Below, one piece after another: positions 6,171 through 11,701 of a stretch of DNA of 11,701 nucleotides. The position numbers and the translations under genes are program-made. The stretch comes from an uncultured Bryobacterales bacterium (GTDB lineage Bacteria; Acidobacteriota; Terriglobia; Bryobacterales; Bryobacteraceae). How positions within the stretch are numbered: position 1 is the stretch's first letter; the number at the start of each line of letters is the position of its first letter. Location: the NCBI GenBank assembly GCA_937959285.1, contig CALGAR010000058.1, positions 1 through 11,701 of the forward strand. The letters are read 5' to 3'. The notes beneath the pieces were generated by a model. That model did not search any database and was not told where the DNA came from. It saw only the letters and a program-made list of their open reading frames with translations.

Positions 6171-7881
6171 ACCGCGGCGCCTCCAGCGTGAACTCTATAT
6201 CCTGTCGCCGCCAGCCCAACTCCCAGTGCGGCCATGGCTGAACCTCGATTGGCACCCGCAACCGGCCCACGGCGTAGCGCAGATCCGTCTCCGGACCGTT
6301 GCGATAGGGATTGAACGGCATCACCGGCCAGGACAGGCGGGCTGCCGGCGGCACACGCAGCGTCCAACCGCCATGGCGGATCCAGCCGCCGATCTGGTCC
6401 GGCCCCAGTTCCACCTTGTCGTTTCCAAGCGTCACCTTCGTGCGCGCCGTCTCCAACGTCTCCCCAGCCTTAAGAACCAACTGCAGGTTGAGATCCGCCT
6501 CCGCCATCTGGTTGGGGCCCACTTCGGTGACCTTGAATTGGAAGGCAACCCGCTCCGGCTCCGGACGAGGCAGGTGCAGCTCGACGAAGAACGTATGGTA
6601 GGCCATGCCGAGGCGGTCCAGCTCGTCGCTCATCCGCAACCGGCCGCTGATGGGCACGGTGGTTACCCCGTCGCGGTGCTTCTCCATGATGGTGGCGAGC
6701 TCCGGCTGGCGCTTGGACCCTGCGCCGTTGATGATCAGCCCCAGCCGGTCGTGATAGATGCTCAGATTGCCCTGCCGGTCCAGCATGAACTGGTTGCGAG
6801 TGTATGCGTCGTACAGAGCGGAGAGGCAGACGGTCCACGGAGCGGTCCTGCGGATGCCCGCGGGCACCGGCATCTGGTGAACCGCGCGCGAGGTCTCCTG
6901 AGGAGCAGGCGCGACGGGACCTTCGTGGTAGTAGAGCGCGTTCTGCGCGATTCGCCCCAGATTGTGGCCTTCCACCTTGCCAGGCGTGAAGAACCTCGCC
7001 AGGAATTCGGCATACCCGCGGCCCTCCGGCCAGTGCGAAAACCCAAAAGAGCCCCACGGGCTGACGCTCCCGTAGCGGTTGCGGCCGTTGATCGTTTCCA
7101 CCGGCCGGCCGTTGGGCCAAGTGAAGTAGCGGTGGAAGTCGGTAGCCCGGCGTAGCGCTTCGAGCGCGGCGGTGTCGAGGCTGTGTTCGTAATAGAGCGC
7201 CACGCAGGTCGTGGTGAAGTAGTTGTAGTTGGTGGCCGGACCGTTGTCGGTCAGCTCCGCCCAATACCCGCCTTCGGCCTGTTCTTCCGCAGCAAGACGG
7301 TGCATGGCGCGTGCGCCGAGGTCCTCCCACTCCTTGTGTTTGAAGACGCGCCCCGCAAGGTAAGTCGTCGAGGCAAACAGCGCGTAGTGGTTCGTTGAGG
7401 TCCGGATGTACGGCGATTGATATCTTGGGAAGTCCAGGCGAGCTTCGGTCTGGTGGGCGAACCAGCGGACGTTGCGCTCCAGTTGCTTCCGCCACCGCGC
7501 GCGGCGTTCTGGGGACAGCTTTGCATCGAGCAGGCGGTAGGCGTCCAGCCAGAAATGAATGGTCCACTCGTAGTCCTGCCGGTTCTGCGAGTCGTCGCGC
7601 TCGCTTTGTTCTGCAGCCACATCGCCGAACCGGAACGCCAGGTCGAGCAGCCGCTCGTCGCCGTAATCGGGATTCGCAGGATGCGGTTTGCTGTAGAGCA
7701 CTACCGCGGCCAACAGATAGCTTTCGGGGCTCTGCAGCTGCGGCGCCGGCTCAACGGCCTTCAACGCGGCGGCCAGCAGCCGGAAGTAGTCGGCCGGCAA
7801 TGCGGCCTGCGCTGCCGTTCCGGGCAATAACGCTCCGCCTCCGAACACGATCGCATCTACGAGAAGCCGTCGCCTTGTCAT
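6169..7881 (-). CDS. Secreted (Tat-like signal) alpha/alpha-toroid, polysaccharide-lyase-like protein
   Basis: The ATG at 7881 gives 570 residues; a longer frame from a GTG at 7905 is less likely because the Shine-Dalgarno AGAGGGG (7887-7893) lies between the two starts. The N-terminus is MTRRRLLVDAIVFGGGALLP followed by an AQA-ALP cleavage-like site near residue 26, a twin-arginine type export signal. The mature protein looks like an N-terminal all-helical barrel rich in aromatic residues (NRQDYEWTIHFWLDAYRLLD about 100-119, STNHYALFASTTYLAG 162-177, GGYWAELTDNGPATNYNYF 204-222) followed by WPNGRPVETINGRNRYGSVS (255-274) and a beta-rich C-terminal half. This layout is that of heparinase/alginate-lyase-like enzymes, where Asn, His and Tyr residues do catalysis, so a role in degrading uronic-acid polysaccharides is possible. 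I cannot place it in a named family; it may be an uncharacterised one. The methyltransferase gene lies 175 bp upstream on the same strand. No SusC/SusD or other sugar-use gene is nearby. Confidence 0.6.
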   Translation of the reverse strand: MTRRRLLVDAIVFGGGALLPGTAAQAALPADYFRLLAAALKAVEPAPQLQSPESYLLAAVVLYSKPHPANPDYGDERLLDLAFRFGDVAAEQSERDDSQNRQDYEWTIHFWLDAYRLLDAKLSPERRARWRKQLERNVRWFAHQTEARLDFPRYQSPYIRTSTNHYALFASTTYLAGRVFKHKEWEDLGARAMHRLAAEEQAEGGYWAELTDNGPATNYNYFTTTCVALYYEHSLDTAALEALRRATDFHRYFTWPNGRPVETINGRNRYGSVSPWGSFGFSHWPEGRGYAEFLARFFTPGKVEGHNLGRIAQNALYYHEGPVAPAPQETSRAVHQMPVPAGIRRTAPWTVCLSALYDAYTRNQFMLDRQGNLSIYHDRLGLIINGAGSKRQPELATIMEKHRDGVTTVPISGRLRMSDELDRLGMAYHTFFVELHLPRPEPERVAFQFKVTEVGPNQMAEADLNLQLVLKAGETLETARTKVTLGNDKVELGPDQIGGWIRHGGWTLRVPPAARLSWPVMPFNPYRNGPETDLRYAVGRLRVPIEVQPWPHWELGWRRQDIEFTLEAPR

Positions 7882-7886
7882 GGATT

Positions 7887-7893
7887 CCCCTCT
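7887..7893 (-). promoter_or_regulatory. Ribosome binding site that fixes the start of the secreted protein
   Basis: On the - strand AGAGGGG lies 5 nt before the ATG at 7881 and downstream of the alternative GTG at 7905, so it supports the shorter form, whose N-terminus is also the better export signal. Confidence 0.65.
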
Positions 7894-7986
7894 CTCATTC
7901 CGCACGCGGTCTCAACGCAGACGTCCACCGACGGACTCAGGCGCGTTGTCATTCGCAAGGAAGTCTACGTTGAAGCGCAGAGATAT

Positions 7987-8018
7987 CCCGTTCTCCGAGT
8001 TGTACCTGCTTGAACGGG
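7987..8018. other. Inverted repeat in the gap between the two - strand genes
   Basis: CCCGTTC (7987-7993) and GAACGGG (8012-8018) form a perfect 7-bp stem with an 18-base loop. No T-run follows on the - strand. It could be a weak terminator for the methyltransferase, a regulator site for the gene downstream, or chance. Confidence 0.25.
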
Positions 8019-8040
8019 GAGGCGCAATGTCTCCTTGTAG

Positions 8041-8054
8041 GCGAAAGTATTCGC
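8041..8054 (-). terminator. Short hairpin just after the methyltransferase stop
   Basis: GCGAA (8041-8045), loop AGTA, and TTCGC (8050-8054) form a perfect 5-bp stem with a tetraloop, starting 2 bases beyond the - strand stop at 8057-8059. It lacks a T-run, so only weak or Rho-assisted ending of transcription is suggested. Confidence 0.3.
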
Positions 8055-8056
8055 AC

Positions 8057-8851
8057 CTATACTCGCTCTCCGGCTGCCCAGAGGAAGACATTTTCGTAAC
8101 GGATGGTTCCATCCGGGCGTGTGTGATTGCGGTCGGCTTCAATATACACCGCGCGGACCGCGGCTTCCCCGCTGTGCGCAATCGCCATTTGATTCGGACC
8201 GGCGCTGGCGTTGGCGCGCCATGAGGTTTCGGCGTTTGGGAACACGAACGGACAACTTACCTCGCCCTCGTCCAGAACACGCAACCCTGCGCCCTGGAGC
8301 AAGGCTGCCAGCTCTCCCGGTTTCGATAAGGCGCCTGGATGCCCGGGCGCGGCGTCTGGCGGCGGAGGTGGCATCAACTGCCCGACTCCTGCGAGCACCG
8401 CGCTCAAGAACTCGCACCGCTCCGGCGGTCCCCAGGCCGTTACAACCACTCGCCCACCAGGCCGTACGACGCGAGCCAGTTCCCGCATCGCCTTCGCCAT
8501 ATCTGCCGTGTAAAAGATGCTGTTGACTGCCGTAACTGCGTCGAAGCTGCCCTCGGGAAAGGGAAGCGATTCAAGCTCGCCCTCGCGCAGGTCGGCCGCT
8601 GGCAGGCGCTCCCGCGGAATCCCTATCAATCCAGGTGACGCGTCAATCCCGGTCACGTGCGCACCGCGAAGGCTGGCCAGCACAGCAAGGAGACCGGCTC
8701 CGCAGCCCGCGTCAAGCAGATGCGTACCGGCCATCACGTGTGCCGCGTCTAGCGCCGCCCCTTGGAGCGGCAGAGTCACCTGTTCCAAGTAAGCCGCATA
8801 GTCCCGGGGGCGCTTGCCCCAGAGCTCGCCTTGCACCGCTGCACTGCTCAT
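8057..8851 (-). CDS. Class I SAM-dependent methyltransferase (Methyltransf_11/UbiE-like)
   Basis: This 264-residue protein should move a methyl group from S-adenosylmethionine to an unknown small-molecule acceptor in the cytoplasm. The Rossmann-fold SAM site is clear: motif I LLDAGCGAGLL at about residues 45-55, the acidic end of strand 2 in GAHVTGIDAS at 63-72 (Asp70 to bind the ribose), SLPFPEGSFDAVTAVNSIFY at 95-114 as motifs II-III, and ELARVVRPGGRVVVTAWG at 124-141 as the post-motif strand. A five-proline run at 161-165 forms a linker or loop. The C-terminal ~100 residues usually define the substrate and give no clue here. The ATG at 8851 is chosen because AGGAGG precedes it by 9 nt; the TTG-initiated frame from 8878 would contain that site. 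It is divergent from the DUF3467 gene and on the same strand as the secreted protein gene 175 bp further on; I see no functional link. Confidence 0.88.
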   Translation of the reverse strand: MSSAAVQGELWGKRPRDYAAYLEQVTLPLQGAALDAAHVMAGTHLLDAGCGAGLLAVLASLRGAHVTGIDASPGLIGIPRERLPAADLREGELESLPFPEGSFDAVTAVNSIFYTADMAKAMRELARVVRPGGRVVVTAWGPPERCEFLSAVLAGVGQLMPPPPPDAAPGHPGALSKPGELAALLQGAGLRVLDEGEVSCPFVFPNAETSWRANASAGPNQMAIAHSGEAAVRAVYIEADRNHTRPDGTIRYENVFLWAAGERV

Positions 8852-8992
8852 ACGTACGCGCCTCCTTTGGGCCACCAATTCTACTGCCGGCGGCCGTCCC
8901 GTTCAAGCGGACTACATGGCCCGGGGCATTTACATCTGGCGGCCTGTGCTGCGCTAGCATACCAATGGTCTATAGTTGGAAGAGATTCACCT
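8852..8992. promoter_or_regulatory. Divergent intergenic region carrying both outward promoters
   Basis: These 141 bp separate the - strand methyltransferase from the + strand DUF3467 gene, so promoters for both should lie here. On the + strand TTTACA (8929-8934) and TAGCAT (8955-8960) look a little like -35 and -10 boxes, but the 20-base spacing is too long to trust. I see no operator-like palindrome. Confidence 0.35.
8861..8866 (-). promoter_or_regulatory. Consensus ribosome binding site of the methyltransferase
   Basis: AGGAGG on the - strand, 9 nt before the ATG at 8851. It is the best Shine-Dalgarno in the window and decides against the upstream TTG start at 8878. Confidence 0.8.
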
Positions 8993-9292
8993 ATGACGAA
9001 CCCTCCGCAACCGAAAATCACACTCGTGACTTCGGACGAATACCGTGAAAACTACGCAAACAGCATTCAGGTGCGGGCCAACCTTTGGGACTTCTTTCTG
9101 ATGTTCGGAAAGATTAACCAAACGTCCCCTGATAGCGTTTCGATTGAGAACTTCCAGGGCATCTACCTCAGCCCTCAGCAGGCGAAGGCCCTCTTCAACG
9201 TCCTGCAGCAGAATCTTCAGCAGTATGAGGCAGCATTTGGCGAAATCCGGCTGGAACCGCAAGCCGGCGCAAGCGGTGATCTGATTCAGTAG
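8993..9292 (+). CDS. DUF3467 family protein
   Basis: A small cytoplasmic protein of 99 residues with no known function. The family pattern is clear from residue 15: YRENYANSIQVRANLWDFFL (15-34), then MFGKI, and near residues 53-70 FQGIYLSPQQAKALFNVL, then the amphipathic helix QQNLQQYEAAFGEI. These blocks cover nearly the full DUF3467 domain (PF11950), so it looks intact. The ATG at 8993 is preceded by GGAAGAG (8978-8984) at 8 nt. The longer in-frame version from 8762 would run antisense over the methyltransferase and has no family pattern. The glycosyltransferase gene starts 5 nt after its stop, so the two are cotranscribed; whether they work together is unknown. Confidence 0.9.
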   Translation: MTNPPQPKITLVTSDEYRENYANSIQVRANLWDFFLMFGKINQTSPDSVSIENFQGIYLSPQQAKALFNVLQQNLQQYEAAFGEIRLEPQAGASGDLIQ

Positions 9293-9297
9293 TCCCG

Positions 9298-10815
9298 ATG
9301 GCGACCATCGCCATATCGAGTCAGAGCGAGGGAGGTCCGCGCCGGCTCAGGATCTATTTTCTGGCCGGCGCCTTTCTCGCTGTCTTCCTGTCGCACTTCC
9401 CGTTACTCGACATTCCCTATCACTGGGACGAATTGGGCTACTTTGTACCGGCTGCGCTCGACTTCTACAGGGAAGGCTCCCTCGTCGCCCGGCAGACAAC
9501 GCCGAACATCCATCCGCCCGGCCTCGCCCTCTATCTGGCCGGTATCTGGCGAATTGCCGGGTACTCGATACCAGCTACGCGCCTGGCGATGCTCCTTTTG
9601 GCGTCACTTGCGGCCATGGCGGCGTTTTTCCTGGCCATGGAACTGTCGCGGCGGAAACGGACCGAGACGGCGTTCGCCGCTGTCGCCTTGCTGCTCGTCT
9701 CGCCCTTGTTCTTCACTCAGGCGATGATGGCTCAGCTCGACATGCCGGCCATGCTGTTCACCACGCTAGGCCTGCTTTGGTTTCTGCAGGGCCGCATCGG
9801 CCTCGCACTGGCTGCCTCGACTGTTTTGGTGCTGACGAAAGAGACCGGCCTGGTGCTCCCATGGGTCTGCGCGGCATGGCTGGTGAGGGACCGCCGGATT
9901 CGAGATGCCATTTGGATGGCCGCGCTTCCCACAGGCGTGCTTGCACTCTGGATCCTCTATCTCACCAGCCAGACGGGGAATCCTGTCGGCAATTCCGAGT
10001 TCGGCGCGTACAACCTGATCTATCCCCTGCATCCGGTCCGAATTACCGCCGGACTGTTACGGCGGGTGTACTACCTTCTTGTCGAGGAATTCCGGTGGGC
10101 AGCAACCGGCGCAGCCCTCCTGCTCTTTCTCAAGCGCCCGCTTGCTGCGTCCGACTGGAATGAGAGGCCGTGGAAAATTGCAGGAAGCTTCGTTGCGGCG
10201 CACGTTTTGGCCGTCACCGTGCTTGGCGGCGCGACACTCGAACGCTATCTGCTACCCATCTTTCCGATTCTCGCTGCCGCTACCGCTACCGTATGGGAAG
10301 AGCTTGATTTATTGACCCGCCGCCTCAGCCAAACGTTCGTGTTCGGCGGCCTCCTGATCAGCCTTTTCTGGTATCCGGTTTTCTGGTCGTTCCCGCTCGA
10401 AAACAATCTGGCGATGGTCGACTACGTCCGCGTGCAGCAGTCTGCCGCTCGGTTTCTCGAAGAGCAGTTTCCCTCAAGAACGGTTGTCACTGCGTGGCCA
10501 TTCTCCGACGCCCTCCGGTCTCCCGATTTTGGTTATGTGGCTCGGCCCGCCAGGACCCGTCGTCTGGAAGATTTCAGCATGGAGAGCATCGAGCGGGTAC
10601 CCATGACGCCGGAGACTGTATTCGTTCTCTTTCCACAGGAGTGGGAACCGCCGGAAACGCCCTTTCGTGAAAAACTCGCGGCCTTTTGCCAGCGCTACTT
10701 TGGATACCGTCCGCCGATTGATCCCGAAAGACTCAGTGCGCGGGGGTGGAGACAGATTGCGCGATGGGAGCGCGGCCGCTTTTGGATCGCCGTATACAGC
10801 CCGGGTCAGAGCTGA
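9298..10815 (+). CDS. GT-C glycosyltransferase, ArnT/PMT-like (GT39/GT83 type)
   Basis: A 505-residue polytopic inner-membrane protein expected to transfer a sugar from a polyprenyl-phosphate donor to a lipid, glycan or protein on the outer face of the membrane. A short cytoplasmic N-terminus leads to a first membrane segment at about 18-36, followed by the loop with IPYHWDELGYFVPA (39-52), whose Asp44-Glu45 pair corresponds to the metal/donor-binding acidic site of the superfamily. Next are HPPGLALYLAGIW (72-84), QLDMPAMLFTTLGLLWFL (146-163), with the second acidic site Asp148, and LTKETGLVLPW (179-189), all typical of PMT_2-type enzymes. About ten hydrophobic segments run to about residue 380, then a soluble C-terminal domain of about 120 residues. 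The ATG has no good Shine-Dalgarno and likely depends on coupling with the DUF3467 gene, 5 nt upstream. The acceptor cannot be told from sequence. Confidence 0.88.
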   Translation: MATIAISSQSEGGPRRLRIYFLAGAFLAVFLSHFPLLDIPYHWDELGYFVPAALDFYREGSLVARQTTPNIHPPGLALYLAGIWRIAGYSIPATRLAMLLLASLAAMAAFFLAMELSRRKRTETAFAAVALLLVSPLFFTQAMMAQLDMPAMLFTTLGLLWFLQGRIGLALAASTVLVLTKETGLVLPWVCAAWLVRDRRIRDAIWMAALPTGVLALWILYLTSQTGNPVGNSEFGAYNLIYPLHPVRITAGLLRRVYYLLVEEFRWAATGAALLLFLKRPLAASDWNERPWKIAGSFVAAHVLAVTVLGGATLERYLLPIFPILAAATATVWEELDLLTRRLSQTFVFGGLLISLFWYPVFWSFPLENNLAMVDYVRVQQSAARFLEEQFPSRTVVTAWPFSDALRSPDFGYVARPARTRRLEDFSMESIERVPMTPETVFVLFPQEWEPPETPFREKLAAFCQRYFGYRPPIDPERLSARGWRQIARWERGRFWIAVYSPGQS

Positions 10816-10840
10816 GCGCCGTCGCCACGCCTGCGCGTTT
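10816..10840. other. 25-bp convergent gap between the glycosyltransferase and hyuA
   Basis: The two stops face each other. The gap has no strong hairpin with a T-run in either direction; only a short TTTT lies at its right end. Readthrough transcripts could be antisense to each other here. Confidence 0.5.
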
Positions 10841-11701
10841 TCATTGTGCATCGCGCGTAATGAGAAGGTTCCCGATCCTGTCCACCTGGAAGCTCCATCC
10901 TGGCGGTATGAGCGTAGTCGAGCCGTAGTCGAGAATGAGGGCCGGGCCCGCGGTCTTTGCGGCTGGCGCCTCCTCCCTGTGAAGAACCGGCGTCATGTGC
11001 CAGCGGCCGCGTATGTAAACTTGCCGAGTTTCGGGTTTTGCTTTCGGCGCTCGCTGCTCCCAATGAAAATTGAGCGCGGGCGTGGCGACCCGGGCCCGCA
11101 CGCGGACCGTCACGATCTCCATCGGCCGTTTTGGATCGCGGTATCCGTAGAGCTTCTCGTGCGCCTCATGAAAGGGCGCAGCCGGATCCTGCCCGTTCCA
11201 AGGCACCGTAATTTCATAGCTCTGTCCCGCGTAGCGCAAATCGGCAAGACGTTCGATTTGCGCTCCGGGGATCTCTTGCGCTGCCCGCAGCTCCAGTTCG
11301 CGGAAGCGATCTTCCACATCCTTTCGCCCGAGCACGCCTGCTGCGTAGTCGCGCATCCGATCCGCCATGAGCATGCCGAGGGCTGAAAGAGCGCCCGCAT
11401 ATCGCGGCACCAGCACCGTTGCAATCCCCAACTCTTCAGCGACCTCGCAGGCGTGAAGCCCGCCGCATCCGCCGAATGCCGCCAGAGCAAATTCTCGCGG
11501 GTCGTGCCCGCGTTCCACCGAAACCACGCGAATCGCTCTTTGCATGTTCGCGTTTGCGACCCTCAGGATCCCTTCCGCAGCCGCCACTCGATCAAGGCCG
11601 AGCTGTCCGGCGATGCAGTTGACGGCACGGTTCGCCCGGTCGACGTGAAGATGCATCGTCCCGCCAAGCAACTGATCCGGTCCGATGCGGCCCAGCACGA
11701 C
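10841..11701 (-). CDS. hyuA: HyuA-type hydantoinase/5-oxoprolinase subunit A, C-terminal part (partial)
   Basis: The - strand frame is open to the window edge, so the start lies beyond 11701; the last 286 residues and the stop are present, from a protein usually near 680-700 residues. The family opens imide or lactam rings such as hydantoins or 5-oxoproline with ATP, normally with a HyuB partner. Visible family blocks: VVLGRIGPDQLLGGTMHLH at the edge, ANANMQRAIRVVSVERGHDP, FALAAFGGCGGLHACEVAEE, VLVPRYAGALSALGMLMAD, and RYAGQSYEITVPW. The block FGGCGGLHA varies from the commoner FGGAGPLHA. The C-terminus ends as an ordinary A subunit, so HyuB is not fused behind it and no hyuB follows it here; it could lie upstream. 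It converges on the glycosyltransferase with 25 bp between stops. Hydantoinase, oxoprolinase and acetone or acetophenone carboxylase subunits share these blocks, so the substrate is open. Confidence 0.85.
   Translation of the reverse strand, partial: VVLGRIGPDQLLGGTMHLHVDRANRAVNCIAGQLGLDRVAAAEGILRVANANMQRAIRVVSVERGHDPREFALAAFGGCGGLHACEVAEELGIATVLVPRYAGALSALGMLMADRMRDYAAGVLGRKDVEDRFRELELRAAQEIPGAQIERLADLRYAGQSYEITVPWNGQDPAAPFHEAHEKLYGYRDPKRPMEIVTVRVRARVATPALNFHWEQRAPKAKPETRQVYIRGRWHMTPVLHREEAPAAKTAGPALILDYGSTTLIPPGWSFQVDRIGNLLITRDAQ

Noticed and set aside
6226..7155. A 309-codon open frame on the + strand across the secreted protein gene
   Set aside because: It is antisense to a gene with clear signal peptide and domain pattern; its protein is rich in Arg, Pro, His and Val with no family motif, as expected of a GC-rich shadow.
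6470..7567. A 365-codon - strand open frame in another frame of the same gene
   Set aside because: Low-complexity Arg/Ala/Pro-rich protein without motifs; the overlapping frame carries the recognisable protein.
8971..8976. TATAGT as a -10 box for the DUF3467 gene
   Set aside because: It would start the transcript at about 8983, inside the ribosome binding site, and no -35 box lies 17 bases upstream.
8635..9048. A 137-codon + strand open frame over the methyltransferase start and the divergent gap
   Set aside because: Arg/Pro-rich shadow without motifs that overlaps two better supported genes in other frames.

Overview
The window is GC-rich bacterial DNA with no tRNA, rRNA, intact mobile element or CRISPR array that I can see. 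The mix of a type I-G CRISPR-Cas operon, a Tat-type secreted toroid-fold protein, DUF3467, a GT-C glycosyltransferase and a HyuA-type hydantoinase would fit Acidobacteriota (Bryobacterales/Solibacter-like) or another high-GC soil or sediment lineage. That assignment is a guess from gene content and is not proven by any marker gene.

Positions 1-5348 hold the effector part of a type I-G (formerly I-U) CRISPR-Cas system, all on the + strand and tightly packed: the last 113 codons of cas3 (C-terminal HD end), csx17 (cas8g), csb1 (cas7g) and csb2 (a Cas5-Cas6 fusion). cas3 and csx17 share an ATGA; the next two junctions are 11 and 6 nt, so this is one transcription unit. Csb2 should process pre-crRNA and hold the 5' handle, Csb1 should form the backbone, Csx17 is the large subunit, and Cas3 is the recruited helicase-nuclease. 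No cas4/cas1, cas2 or repeat array follows csb2; they could lie upstream of the window or elsewhere.

Positions 5349-6168 are a gene graveyard. Directly behind csb2 lies a decayed PIN-domain (VapC50-like) toxin, lacking its N-terminus and carrying two single-base deletions. Its stop overlaps the GTG start of a broken pRiA4b ORF-3-like gene, with a third single-base deletion and a lost middle. The pair still shows the GTGA overlap of a former operon.

Positions 6169-8851 carry two - strand genes: a class I SAM-dependent methyltransferase (8057-8851), then an exported, probably alpha/alpha-toroid, polysaccharide-lyase-like protein (6169-7881). Positions 8993-10815 carry a + strand pair 5 nt apart: a DUF3467 protein and an ArnT/PMT-like membrane glycosyltransferase. 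A 141-bp divergent intergenic region separates the two groups. The window ends in the 3' part of a - strand hyuA-type hydantoinase/oxoprolinase gene, convergent with the glycosyltransferase across only 25 bp.

The most rewarding places for a second look are the coiled-coil segment and possible internal start in csx17, the eroded PIN/pRiA4b pair that abuts the CRISPR operon, and the DUF3467-glycosyltransferase pair.
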